From Gordonia sp. KTR9 (GTDB lineage: Bacteria > Actinomycetota > Actinomycetes > Mycobacteriales > Mycobacteriaceae), in contig NC_018581.1 in NCBI RefSeq assembly GCF_000143885.2, positions 4,092,001-4,156,000 of the forward strand: 64,000 nucleotides of DNA. Reading direction: 5' to 3'. A program made the translations under genes and the position numbers. Numbering within the stretch: the stretch's first letter is position 1; each line of letters starts with the position of its first letter. The notes beneath the pieces were generated by a model. The model did no database searches, had not been told where the DNA came from, and saw nothing but the letters and a program-made list of their open reading frames with translations. Shown one piece after another: positions 8,951-16,847 of the stretch.

Positions 8951-8956
8951 TACGAT
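8951..8956 (+). promoter_or_regulatory. -10 box TACGAT of a probable leaderless tetR transcript
   Basis: TACGAT ends six bases before GTG 8963 and no Shine-Dalgarno is present, which fits a leaderless mRNA with the start codon at its 5' end. Confidence 0.45.
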
Positions 8957-8962
8957 GCCTCC

Positions 8963-9682
8963 GTGACCACCTCCCCCGGCGCCGCCCGGCGCGCGCGGCA
9001 GCAACGCAGCGGGGTCACCCAGACCCGCATCCTCGATGCCGCGATCCGCGTCCTCGTCGACAGCGGGTACGCCGCCGCCAGTACGGTCGCGATCCAGAAC
9101 GAGGCGGGCGTCAGCCGGGGCAGGTTGTTGCACCACTATCCCTCGCGCGACGCGCTGCTGATGGCGGCCGTCGGACACCTCGCCCGTACCCGGATCGCCG
9201 AACTGCCCAGTCGCGTGGACTGGCCGGCAGATCCGATCCAGCGCATCGCGCTGGCCACCGACGTCGGGTGGTCGACCTTCCACCAGCCGTATTTCGTCGC
9301 GTCGATGGAACTGTGGGTGGCCGCGCGGACCAATGCCAATCTGCGTACGGCGCTGCTACCGACCGAGCGTGAGATCGGCCAGACCGTGCGACGCGCGGTG
9401 GCCGGTTTCCTCGGTCCCGAACTCACCGCGTCGCCGCGTTACGCCGATCTCTATCCGCTGCTCCTGACCAGCATGCGCGGCGCGGCGACGACCTACCTCA
9501 TCGACCGGCGCGACCCGACGACCGATCCCCACCTCCCCCTGTGGCGGGACCTCACCCGCGTGTACCTCCTCGGCGACGCCGGGGTCACCCGGTCCGCCGA
9601 GTCGTCGCCTCAGTCCCCCGAGTCCGCCACGTCCCCGGACGATGCCAGCGCCTCGAGCAGCCGGTCGACGAACGGGACCTGA
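8963..9682 (+). CDS. TetR/AcrR family transcriptional regulator
   Basis: 239 residues. The N-terminal helix-turn-helix TRILDAAIRVLVDSGYAAASTVAIQNEAGVSRGRLLHHYPSRDALL (in pieces, about residues 20-64) is diagnostic of TetR regulators. The ligand domain has SMELWVAARTNANLRTAL. The Ser/Asp-rich C-terminal tail (last 40 residues) is low complexity. It lies 41 bp after the Tat flavoprotein gene, suggesting local control. Its final 73 bp overlap, on the other strand, the end of the convergent Nudix gene. The ligand is unknown. Confidence 0.9.
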   Translation: MTTSPGAARRARQQRSGVTQTRILDAAIRVLVDSGYAAASTVAIQNEAGVSRGRLLHHYPSRDALLMAAVGHLARTRIAELPSRVDWPADPIQRIALATDVGWSTFHQPYFVASMELWVAARTNANLRTALLPTEREIGQTVRRAVAGFLGPELTASPRYADLYPLLLTSMRGAATTYLIDRRDPTTDPHLPLWRDLTRVYLLGDAGVTRSAESSPQSPESATSPDDASASSSRSTNGT

Positions 9683-10125
9683 GCGGGATTGAGCCTGGTC
9701 CGCGCGAGATCGGTCGAACACCACTCGGCGCGATCGATCTCCGGGAACGCCCGCATCCGGCCCGACCGGGGCGGCCACATCAGATCGAACGTGTTGCTGA
9801 CGACAGACGCAACGTCGAGGTCACCCGCCACGCCGAAACCGATCACCCGCTTGCCGCTCTTGAGCGTCACCTCGCCGAGTTCGATCGGCCGGCCATCCGG
9901 TACCGGGCTCCCGATCTCCTCGGCATACTCACGCCGGGCGGCGGCCCACTCGTCCTCCCCCGGTTCGACGAGCCCCTTGGGCAACGACCACGACCCCGCA
10001 TCCGGCTTGCGCGCCCAGATCGGGCCACCGGGGAACACGAGGAGGACCTCGACGCCGGCGCGGTCCGCGGGCGCCCGGCGATAGAGCAGAATGCCCGCGC
10101 TGCGGCGGGAAGCGGTTGCGGTCAC
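9610..10125 (-). CDS. NUDIX hydrolase
   Basis: 171 residues with a complete Nudix box GLVEPGEDEWAAARREYAEEIGS (GX5EX7REUXEEXGU), starting about residue 55 and preceded by SWSLPKG. The N-terminal SAGILLYRR, the loop VLLVFPGGPIWARKPDAGSW and the C-terminal EWCSTDLARTRLNPAQ resemble small actinobacterial Nudix enzymes that hydrolyse nucleoside or diadenosine polyphosphates. Start: GTG 10125 matches the beginning of the conserved domain; GTG/ATG-type starts further up to 10158 are possible. Its 3' end overlaps the tetR gene tail by 73 bp in antisense. Confidence 0.87.
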   Translation of the reverse strand: MTATASRRSAGILLYRRAPADRAGVEVLLVFPGGPIWARKPDAGSWSLPKGLVEPGEDEWAAARREYAEEIGSPVPDGRPIELGEVTLKSGKRVIGFGVAGDLDVASVVSNTFDLMWPPRSGRMRAFPEIDRAEWCSTDLARTRLNPAQVPFVDRLLEALASSGDVADSGD

Positions 10126-10137
10126 CGATATATCTTG

Positions 10138-10179
10138 CCGGAAACCCCGCCGATACACGGCTGCTCAATTCCGGAAACC
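10138..10179. promoter_or_regulatory. repeated CCGGAAACC element in the Nudix/permease divergent promoter region
   Basis: CCGGAAACC occurs at 10138-10146 and again at 10171-10179, 33 bp apart (about three helical turns). The second copy is embedded in the palindrome TTCCGGAA. It lies between the divergent starts of the Nudix hydrolase and the xanthine permease. It may be a regulator site, though no known consensus is recognised. Confidence 0.3.
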
Positions 10180-10201
10180 TGCGAGCCGTAGAAATCGACC
10201 C

Positions 10202-11911
10202 ATGTCGGTTCTGGGCGTCATCAAGAACGGGAAGACCGCCGCGCATCCGGTGGACGAGATCCCACCCTTCGTTCGTCTCTTCCCCCTCGGCCTGCAGCAT
10301 GTGCTGGCCATGTACGCCGGAGCGGTGGCGGTACCGCTCATCGTCGGTGGGGCGATGGTGAGCGCGGGTCAGCTCCAACAGGGCGACATCGTGCACCTGA
10401 TCATGGCCGACCTCTTCGTCGCCGGCATCGCGACGATCCTGCAGGCGGTCGGCTTCTGGCGGTTCGGGGTGCGCCTCCCGCTGATGCAGGGCGTGACCTT
10501 CGCCGCCGTCGGACCGATGATCACCATCGGGACGTCGTACGGCATCACCGCCATCTACGGTTCGGTGATCGCGTGCGGCGTGTTCATGATCGCGGTCGCA
10601 CCGATCGTCGGACGACTGATCCGCTTCTTCCCGCCGCTGGTCACCGGGACCATCATCCTCATCATCGGGGTGTCCCTGATGCGGGTGGCGGCAGGCTGGT
10701 TCGGCGGGGGCACCGCCGCGGGTCCCGACTTCGGCGACCCGAAGAACATCGCCTTCGGCTTCCTCACCCTTGCCGTCATCATCGGCATCGAGCGATTCGC
10801 GCCCCCGGCGATCCGGCGGGTGTCGATCCTGCTCGGCCTGGCGGCCGGCACCCTGATCTCGATCCCGTTCGGGATGACGCACTGGGATCAGGTCGGCGAG
10901 TACCCCTGGCTCGGCATCCCGCAGCCGTTTCAGTTCGGCGCACCCACCTTCGAGATCAGCGCGATCGTCTCGATGATCATCGTCGGCGTCGTGATCATGA
11001 CCGAGACCACCGGGGACATCGTCGCCGTCGGCGAGATCGTCGACAAGAAGATCACACCCCGCAAGCTCGCCGACGGCATGCGCGCCGACGGCCTGGGCAC
11101 CGCGCTCGGCGGCGTGTTCAACACCTTCCCGTACACGGCGTTCGCCCAGAACGTCGGCCTCGTGGCGATCACCGGCGTGAAGACCCGCCACGTCGCGACC
11201 TGCGCGGGCATCATCCTGGTCGTCCTCGGCCTCCTGCCGAAGATGGCAGCGGTCATCGAGGGCATACCCCTGCCGGTGCTCGGCGGCGCCGGGGTCGCCC
11301 TGTTCGGCATGGTCGCGGCCAGCGGCATCCGGACGCTCGCCAAGGCGAAGCTCAACAACACCAACATCCTGGTCGTCGCCATCTCGGTGGGTGTGGCGAT
11401 GCTGACCGAGGCCAAGATCTACTACACCGACCGCGAACTCGGTGAGGAGCCGGTCAACGTCGTCCTCGATCTGTACGCCCAGTTCCCCGACTGGTTCCAG
11501 ACCATCTTCCATTCAGGGATCTCCGCCGGCGCCCTCACCGCGATCGTGCTGAACCTCCTGTTGAACACGCGGAGTGTCTCCGCCGATCCGGTCGATTACC
11601 ACAACACCGGGGACATCGCGGTGGTCGGCACTCCCGATGGAACAACCGACCTCTCCGGCGCCGACGGCGTTCGTGCCGCCGCCTTCGACCCCCGGGACGC
11701 GCTGGCGGCCGCAGACCCCGACACCCCGGCGGACACCCTCCGCTATCTGGCCGAACACGCCCCGTCGCTGCACCCGTTCATCGTCACCAATCCGGCGACG
11801 CCCAAGGACCTGGCCGACCACATCAAGAGCCTCGGCGACCCGAAGGTGTTGCGGCTCTTCGACACCTGGGACGGTTACACCTCAGGCGGATTCTCCCGGC
11901 GCGGGTCCTGA
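10202..11911 (+). CDS. NCS2-family xanthine/uracil permease
   Basis: 569-residue transporter of the nucleobase:cation symporter-2 family, with about 12-14 membrane helices between residues 20 and 470. The start of the domain reads PLGLQHVLAMYAGAVAVPLIVGGA. The family signature QNVGLVAITGVKTR (QNxGxxxxTxxxxR) is intact, and MTETTGDIVAVGEIV carries the conserved Glu of helix 8. The C-terminal 90 or so residues form a hydrophilic extension unusual for the family: PDTPADTLRYLAEHAPSLHPF and NPATPKDLADHIKSLGDP look like a short repeat-type helical domain. The xanthine/urate versus uracil preference is uncertain. The ATG has no clear ribosome site. Confidence 0.9.
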   Translation: MSVLGVIKNGKTAAHPVDEIPPFVRLFPLGLQHVLAMYAGAVAVPLIVGGAMVSAGQLQQGDIVHLIMADLFVAGIATILQAVGFWRFGVRLPLMQGVTFAAVGPMITIGTSYGITAIYGSVIACGVFMIAVAPIVGRLIRFFPPLVTGTIILIIGVSLMRVAAGWFGGGTAAGPDFGDPKNIAFGFLTLAVIIGIERFAPPAIRRVSILLGLAAGTLISIPFGMTHWDQVGEYPWLGIPQPFQFGAPTFEISAIVSMIIVGVVIMTETTGDIVAVGEIVDKKITPRKLADGMRADGLGTALGGVFNTFPYTAFAQNVGLVAITGVKTRHVATCAGIILVVLGLLPKMAAVIEGIPLPVLGGAGVALFGMVAASGIRTLAKAKLNNTNILVVAISVGVAMLTEAKIYYTDRELGEEPVNVVLDLYAQFPDWFQTIFHSGISAGALTAIVLNLLLNTRSVSADPVDYHNTGDIAVVGTPDGTTDLSGADGVRAAAFDPRDALAAADPDTPADTLRYLAEHAPSLHPFIVTNPATPKDLADHIKSLGDPKVLRLFDTWDGYTSGGFSRRGS

Positions 11912-11939
11912 CCCGGCTTCGTCCCCCGAGGCACGGGCG

Positions 11940-12317
11940 TCACCCGTGCTGCTGCTTGGCGTAGTTGCTGGCGCCGTAGAAGTCGACGAGGACCACGGGA
12001 TCGTCGCCGACCACCCAGGCGTCGTGACCGGAGGGCAGGGACGTGATCTCCCCGGGTCCCGCGTCGAACTCGGTTCCGTCGGCCATCACGACGTGCAGGA
12101 CGCCGGCAGCGTGGTACTGGAAGTGGGGCGCCTCGCAGAGCTCGGTGCCGGCGATCGGTTTGACGTCGACCGACCACCTCCAGCCGGGCTGCAGGGTCAT
12201 CCGGCCGATGTCCGAATGCCCCACGCTGACTATGTCTATCTGGCCGTGCCCGAACGTGCGTACCTCGTCGGGTTCGGCGAAGGCTCGGTGTTCGGTTCGG
12301 TGCTCGGTGCTGGTCAT
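11940..12317 (-). CDS. cupin domain protein
   Basis: 125 residues forming a single cupin barrel. It includes GRMTLQPGWRWSVDVKPIAGTELCEAPHFQYHAAGVLHVVMADGTEFDAGPGEITSLPSGHDAWVVGDDP in segments (residues 38-107), with His residues in the two cupin motifs, HFQYH and SGHDAWV. Such small cupins bind a metal and act as isomerases, dioxygenases or sensors. No substrate is evident. It is a single gene, convergent with the permease. Confidence 0.82.
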   Translation of the reverse strand: MTSTEHRTEHRAFAEPDEVRTFGHGQIDIVSVGHSDIGRMTLQPGWRWSVDVKPIAGTELCEAPHFQYHAAGVLHVVMADGTEFDAGPGEITSLPSGHDAWVVGDDPVVLVDFYGASNYAKQQHG

Positions 12318-12458
12318 GATCCCTCCCGGTGATCGCGTGCTGGACGCCCGACCAGGACAACGCTAGGCCCGCGACCTTGCGGTTGTACTGCGACGACCGC
12401 ACGATCGCGCATCGAAGCCCGTCGGTCGTGGATCCCCCGCGAGGGCTCCGGTTCGGCC

Positions 12459-12464
12459 TATCGT
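12459..12464 (+). promoter_or_regulatory. -10 box TATCGT of a probable leaderless transcript
   Basis: TATCGT is followed by seven bases and then ATG 12472, with no ribosome binding site, consistent with leaderless transcription of the small gene and the VOC gene behind it. Confidence 0.45.
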
Positions 12465-12471
12465 GGAAGCC

Positions 12472-12705
12472 ATGTCCTCCAGACAAGATCCCGACCCGGC
12501 ACACGACGATGCGGACATCGTCGACCCCGATCTCCCGCACGAGTGGCCCCACGATTCCGCGTTCGCGTTCGGCGATTCGGCACCGATCGGCGAGACCGAC
12601 CGACTCGCTCGCGAACGCGCGGCCTACGACGCGGCGAGTCACGGAAGCGACGTCAATCGTGGCCACGCGCTCGGCGGTTCGGCCGGCAGCACCGAGGGGC
12701 AGTAG
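12472..12705 (+). CDS. small hydrophilic hypothetical protein
   Basis: 77 residues, acidic and without membrane or signal sequences (DPDLPHEWPHDSAFAFGDS, then a Ser/Gly-rich tail). I do not recognise the family. Its stop codon directly abuts the ATG of the VOC-family gene (TAG ATG), which supports its being a real gene in a two-gene operon. The ATG was selected from the TATCGT box seven bases upstream. Confidence 0.6.
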   Translation: MSSRQDPDPAHDDADIVDPDLPHEWPHDSAFAFGDSAPIGETDRLARERAAYDAASHGSDVNRGHALGGSAGSTEGQ

Positions 12706-13089
12706 ATGGAGGTGTTGTCCAGCCGGGTGCTCCTGCTCTCGGCCGATCCCGAACGCCTGCAGTCCTTCTACCGCGACCGGCTCGAGCTGCCGGTGCACCG
12801 CGAGTATCCGGGTGGCGTCGTCTTCTTCGCGGGCAACGGACTCATCGAGATCTCGACGCACATGGCGACCGACGCACCCCCTGCGACGAGCGATTCCGTT
12901 CTCTGGCTGCAAGTCCGCGACGCCGAGGCCGTCGCCGAGCAGTTTCGGGAGCGCGGCGTCCCCGTCACCCGCGAACCGCGCACCGAGCCCTGGGGTCTGA
13001 TCGAGATGCACGCGAGCGATCCGGACGGCCGCACCCTCATCGTCGTCCAGATCCCCGCCGATCACCCGTTGCGCAAGGACACGCGATAG
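12706..13089 (+). CDS. VOC family (glyoxalase/bleomycin resistance-type) protein
   Basis: 127 residues with the paired beta-alpha-beta-beta-beta modules of the vicinal-oxygen-chelate fold: [23 protein letters not shown] at the start, [11 protein letters not shown] in the middle, and [18 protein letters not shown] at the end, the usual DPDG turn. VOC proteins are metal-dependent lyases, isomerases, dioxygenases or drug-binding proteins. Nothing here specifies the substrate. It starts immediately after the stop codon of the preceding small gene. Confidence 0.85.
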   Translation: MEVLSSRVLLLSADPERLQSFYRDRLELPVHREYPGGVVFFAGNGLIEISTHMATDAPPATSDSVLWLQVRDAEAVAEQFRERGVPVTREPRTEPWGLIEMHASDPDGRTLIVVQIPADHPLRKDTR

Positions 13090-13192
13090 CCGTCCACACC
13101 GCTCACCGCACGCGGCAGGACGTCCGGCGGACCCGGGCCTCCGGGTCGATCGGCGACCGAGGTCGCGGACGCGCCATGACAGACTGGACGCC

Positions 13193-14491
13193 ATGAGTTC
13201 CTGGAACGCGCCGACGGTCAGCGGAGGACACGATGCGCCCGCCGGACGCGGCCTGGACGCGACGGTGGAGCTGCCGGGTTCCAAGTCGATCACCAACCGT
13301 GCACTCGTCCTCGCCGCCCTCGCCGATGGACCGTCCACCGTCCGCGGAACGCTCCGGAGCCGCGACACCGATCTGATGCTGGCCGCGCTGGAGGCACTGG
13401 GCGCCGAGATCAGGATCGACCCCGCCAGCGAGACCACCGTCTCTGTCGTACCCGGACCCCTCCACGGTGCCGCGGTGGACTGCGGCCTCGCCGGGACCGT
13501 GATGCGTTTCCTCCCTCCGGCGGCCGCCCTGGCCACCGGTCGGGTGTTCTTCGACGGCGACCCTCATGCGCGCGAGCGGCCACAGACCACGATCCTCGAC
13601 GCACTGCGCCGGCTCGGCGTCGCCGTCGACGGTGATCGGTTGCCGTTCACCATCGACGGCAGCGGGACCGTTCCCGGCGGCGAGGTCACCATCGACGCGT
13701 CCGGGTCCTCGCAGTTCGTGTCGGGACTCCTGTTGTCGGCGGCCCGATTCGACGCCGGCGTCGTGGTCCGGCATGTCGGGCCGGCCGTCCCGTCGACCCC
13801 GCACATCGACATGACCGTGGACATGCTGGCGACGGCCGGAGTCGTCGTCGACACCTCGCGACCCGATGTCTGGAGTGTCGCACCCGGACCGATCGCGGCC
13901 GTCGACTGGACCGTCGAACCCGACCTCTCGAACGCCGCCGCATTCCTCGCCGCGGCGGCCGTGACCGGCGGAACCGTCCGGGTGCCGTACTGGCCCGCCG
14001 TGACCACCCAACCCGGCGCGCGGATCGCGGACGTGCTGGCCGCGATGGGTTGCGCCGTGGAGCATCTCGACGGCACGCTGTCGGTTCGCGGACCCGAGGT
14101 ACTCAAGGCGGTCGACCTCGACCTCCGTGACATCGGCGAGCTCACCCCCACCATCGCCGCGCTGTGCGCGCTGGCCGACGGGCAGTCGGTCCTGTCGGGG
14201 ATCGCCCATCTCCGCGGGCACGAGACCGATCGGCTCGCCGCACTCACCACGGAGATCACCCGCCTGGGTGGGACGTGTGCCGAGACCGACGACGGCCTCC
14301 GCATCACCGGCACAGCCGGCGCCCCCTTGCGCGGGGGTACGTGGGAGTCCTATGCCGATCATCGGATGGCGACCGCGGGCGCGATCATCGGCCTCGTGAC
14401 GCCCGGCGTGGTCGTCGCCGACATCGAGACGACGAGTAAGACGCTGCCCGACTTCCCCGCCATGTGGCAGAGAATGATCGAGGGCCTATGA
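13193..14491 (+). CDS. aroA: 3-phosphoshikimate 1-carboxyvinyltransferase (EPSP synthase)
   Basis: 432 residues, the usual EPSP synthase length. [19 protein letters not shown] near residue 30 carries the substrate-binding Lys/Ser/Arg, [11 protein letters not shown] is the loop near residue 100, [12 protein letters not shown] has the catalytic Asp, and [15 protein letters not shown] is the C-terminal signature. It catalyses the transfer of enolpyruvyl from PEP to shikimate-3-phosphate in chorismate synthesis. CAGACT at 13180-13185, seven bases before the ATG, is a near-consensus leaderless -10 box. It is followed by rsgA, the same order as Rv3227-Rv3228. Confidence 0.97.
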   Translation: MSSWNAPTVSGGHDAPAGRGLDATVELPGSKSITNRALVLAALADGPSTVRGTLRSRDTDLMLAALEALGAEIRIDPASETTVSVVPGPLHGAAVDCGLAGTVMRFLPPAAALATGRVFFDGDPHARERPQTTILDALRRLGVAVDGDRLPFTIDGSGTVPGGEVTIDASGSSQFVSGLLLSAARFDAGVVVRHVGPAVPSTPHIDMTVDMLATAGVVVDTSRPDVWSVAPGPIAAVDWTVEPDLSNAAAFLAAAAVTGGTVRVPYWPAVTTQPGARIADVLAAMGCAVEHLDGTLSVRGPEVLKAVDLDLRDIGELTPTIAALCALADGQSVLSGIAHLRGHETDRLAALTTEITRLGGTCAETDDGLRITGTAGAPLRGGTWESYADHRMATAGAIIGLVTPGVVVADIETTSKTLPDFPAMWQRMIEGL

Positions 14492-14513
14492 CCCGACGGG
14501 AACGGGCCTCCCG

Positions 14514-15563
14514 GTGAGTCGCCGGGCCGCGAGTTACGACGAATCCGATGTCCGGGTCCGTCCGGGCAAAGGCACCAGGCCGCGCACCAAACAGCGGCCC
14601 TCGCATGACGACGCCGAGCAGGGGATGGTGGTGTCGGTCGATCGCGGCCGCTGGGGCGTGGTGCTCGGCGGCGACCCGGCCCGACGCGTCGTCACCATGC
14701 GGGCTCGCGAGCTGGGGCGCACGCCGATCGTCGTCGGCGACGACGTGTCCGTGGTGGGCGACCTGTCCGGCCGTCCCGACTCGCTGGCGCGGATCGTCCG
14801 GGTCGCTGATCGTCGAACTGTGTTGCGCCGCACCGCAGATGACTCCGATCCCTATGAGCGGATCGTCGTGGCGAACGCCGACCAGCTCCTCATCGTGACC
14901 GCCATGGCGGATCCGCCGCCGCGCACCGGGTTCGTCGAACGCGCGCTGGCAGCGGCGTATGTGGGCGGCCTGTCCCCCATCCTGTGCCTGACCAAGTCGG
15001 ACCTCGCCGATCCGTCCGAGTTCACCGCGGCCTTCGCCGATCTCGACCTACCGGTGGTGTGCGCGGGTCGCGACGACCCGCTCGACGAGATCCTCGCGAC
15101 GTTGCGCGGCCGGATCACCGCGTTCATCGGCCATTCCGGGGTGGGCAAGTCGACACTGGTCAATCGCCTTGTGCCGGACGCGTATCGAGCGACCGGCGTG
15201 GTGTCGGGAGTCGGCAAGGGCCGGCACACCTCGACACAGTCGGTGGCACTGGCACTGCCCGAGGACACCGGCCCGCGCGGCTGGGTGATCGACACACCCG
15301 GCATCCGGTCCTTCGGACTCGCGCACGTCGGACCCGACGACATCGTCGCCGCCTTCGACGATCTGCAGTCCGCCATCGCCGAATGCCCCAGGGGCTGCAC
15401 CCATCTGGGCCCGCCGGCGGACCCGGAGTGCACACTGGACGAGCTCACCGGTCACTCGTACCGACGCGCCATGGCGGTGCGCCACCTGCTGGTGGCGGTC
15501 AGCGGCGGCGAAGGTGAACCGGTCGAGGAGCCCCGGTCCCCGGAGTCCCAGCAGCCGCACTGA
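14514..15563 (+). CDS. rsgA: ribosome small subunit-dependent GTPase A
   Basis: 349-residue circularly permuted GTPase. An N-terminal OB-fold (GMVVSVDRGRWGVVLGG) is followed by the G motifs in permuted order: TKSD (G4), GHSGVGKSTL (G1), DTPG (G3). The C-terminal zinc site is CPRGCTHLGPPADPEC (Cys-Cys-His-Cys). RsgA acts late in 30S ribosomal subunit maturation. The start GTG 14514 lies 22 bp behind the aroA stop, so the two are probably co-transcribed. It converges with the first desaturase gene, with a gap of 12 bp. Confidence 0.95.
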   Translation: MSRRAASYDESDVRVRPGKGTRPRTKQRPSHDDAEQGMVVSVDRGRWGVVLGGDPARRVVTMRARELGRTPIVVGDDVSVVGDLSGRPDSLARIVRVADRRTVLRRTADDSDPYERIVVANADQLLIVTAMADPPPRTGFVERALAAAYVGGLSPILCLTKSDLADPSEFTAAFADLDLPVVCAGRDDPLDEILATLRGRITAFIGHSGVGKSTLVNRLVPDAYRATGVVSGVGKGRHTSTQSVALALPEDTGPRGWVIDTPGIRSFGLAHVGPDDIVAAFDDLQSAIAECPRGCTHLGPPADPECTLDELTGHSYRRAMAVRHLLVAVSGGEGEPVEEPRSPESQQPH

Positions 15564-15575
15564 CGGTGCGAGCCG

Positions 15576-16775
15576 TCAGCGCCGACGTCGACGGGCGCGC
15601 AGCTCGCGGATGGCGGTCTTGAGACCGTTCGCGCGCGGCGTCATCCCCGCGAAACGCTTCTCCGACGCGGTTTCCGGCGCGTCGTCGGGTGTCGCGCGTA
15701 GGAACGAATCGGGCAGCGAGAGCTTGTTGATCGTGCGCAACGTCTGAAGGTATTGCACGACAATCGATCCGGTCGTGTACGGGAGATCGTACTTGTCACA
15801 CAGCTCGCGCACCCGGACGCCGATCTCGGCGTACCGGTTGCTCGGCAGGTCCGGATACAGATGGTGTTCGATCTGATAGCACAGGTTGCCGCTGAAGAAC
15901 GCCATGGCGGGGCCGGCGTTGAAGTTCGCCGTGCCGAGCATCTGCCGCAGGTACCACTGACCCTGCGTCTCGTTCTCGAGCGTGTCCGCGGTGAACTTCT
16001 CCGCGCCGTCCGGGAAGTGCCCGCAGAAGATCACCACGTAGGCCCACAGGTTGCGGATCAGATTCGCGGTGAGGTTCGCCGTCAGCGTGTGCTTGAAGTT
16101 CGGGCCCGACAGCGTCGGGAACAGGAGGTAGTCCTTCGCCAGCTGCTTACCGACCTTGCGTGCGAAGACCTTCAGCTGCGGGAGAGCCACCTCTCGGGAC
16201 TTCTTCCCGGTGAGCGCGTCCTTCAGGTCGAGGTCGTGCAGGCCGATGCCCCACTCGAACAACGCGGCGAGCACGATGTTGGTGAGCGGCTGGAACAGCA
16301 TCTTGGGCTGCCAGGGCTCGTCGCGAGTGACGCGCAACGTCTTGTACCCGACGTCGTGATCCATGTCGAGGACGTTGGTGTACTTGTGATGGATGTAGTT
16401 GTGGGAGTGCTTCCAGTGCGGGGAGGCGCACACCATGTCCCACTCCCAGGTGGTCGAGTGGACCTCCGGGTCGTTCATCCAGTCCCACTGCCCGTGCATC
16501 ACGTTGTGCCCGAGCTCCATGTTCTCGATGATCTTCGAGAGCGCGAGGGCACCGGTACCGAGCAGCCAGAGGGGCCTGGAGCGGCTGCCCAGCAGCGCGG
16601 CGCGACCCGCGACCTCGAGGGCGCGATGCGCGAAGATCGTCCGCCGGAGATATCGGACGTCACGCATCCCGCGGTCCGCCTCGATCTCGCGACGGAGCGC
16701 GTCGAGCTCGGCGCCGAGTGCTTCCACGTCGGCGTCGGTCAGGTGCGCGTACTCGTTGATGTCAGTGATTGCCAT
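15576..16775 (-). CDS. membrane fatty acid (acyl-CoA) desaturase, DesA3-like
   Basis: 399 residues with the three histidine clusters of di-iron membrane desaturases: HNVMHGQWDW, HNYIHHKYTN and QIEHHLYPDLPSNRYAEI. GHFPDGAEKF and NETQGQWYLRQMLG are typical of mycobacterial stearoyl-CoA Delta-9 desaturases (Rv3229c type). It introduces a double bond into acyl-CoA using electrons delivered by an oxidoreductase; the 384-residue reductase encoded at 19703-20857 is the likely donor. A paralogue is encoded 72 bp upstream on the same strand and no promoter or operator is obvious between them, so they probably form an operon. Confidence 0.93.
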   Translation of the reverse strand: MAITDINEYAHLTDADVEALGAELDALRREIEADRGMRDVRYLRRTIFAHRALEVAGRAALLGSRSRPLWLLGTGALALSKIIENMELGHNVMHGQWDWMNDPEVHSTTWEWDMVCASPHWKHSHNYIHHKYTNVLDMDHDVGYKTLRVTRDEPWQPKMLFQPLTNIVLAALFEWGIGLHDLDLKDALTGKKSREVALPQLKVFARKVGKQLAKDYLLFPTLSGPNFKHTLTANLTANLIRNLWAYVVIFCGHFPDGAEKFTADTLENETQGQWYLRQMLGTANFNAGPAMAFFSGNLCYQIEHHLYPDLPSNRYAEIGVRVRELCDKYDLPYTTGSIVVQYLQTLRTINKLSLPDSFLRATPDDAPETASEKRFAGMTPRANGLKTAIRELRARRRRR

Positions 16776-16847
16776 TACGCCTCATTATGCCCTCGCCGTC
16801 CGCACATGCGGCTTGTCCGACAAATGCAACCGTCTGACCTGCGCGGA

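Noticed and set aside
7010..8962. Upstream extension of the TetR regulator through the flavoprotein gene
   Set aside because: The long frame is an alternate reading of the flavoprotein coding sequence. The helix-turn-helix begins about 20 codons after GTG 8963, which also has a -10 box in position.
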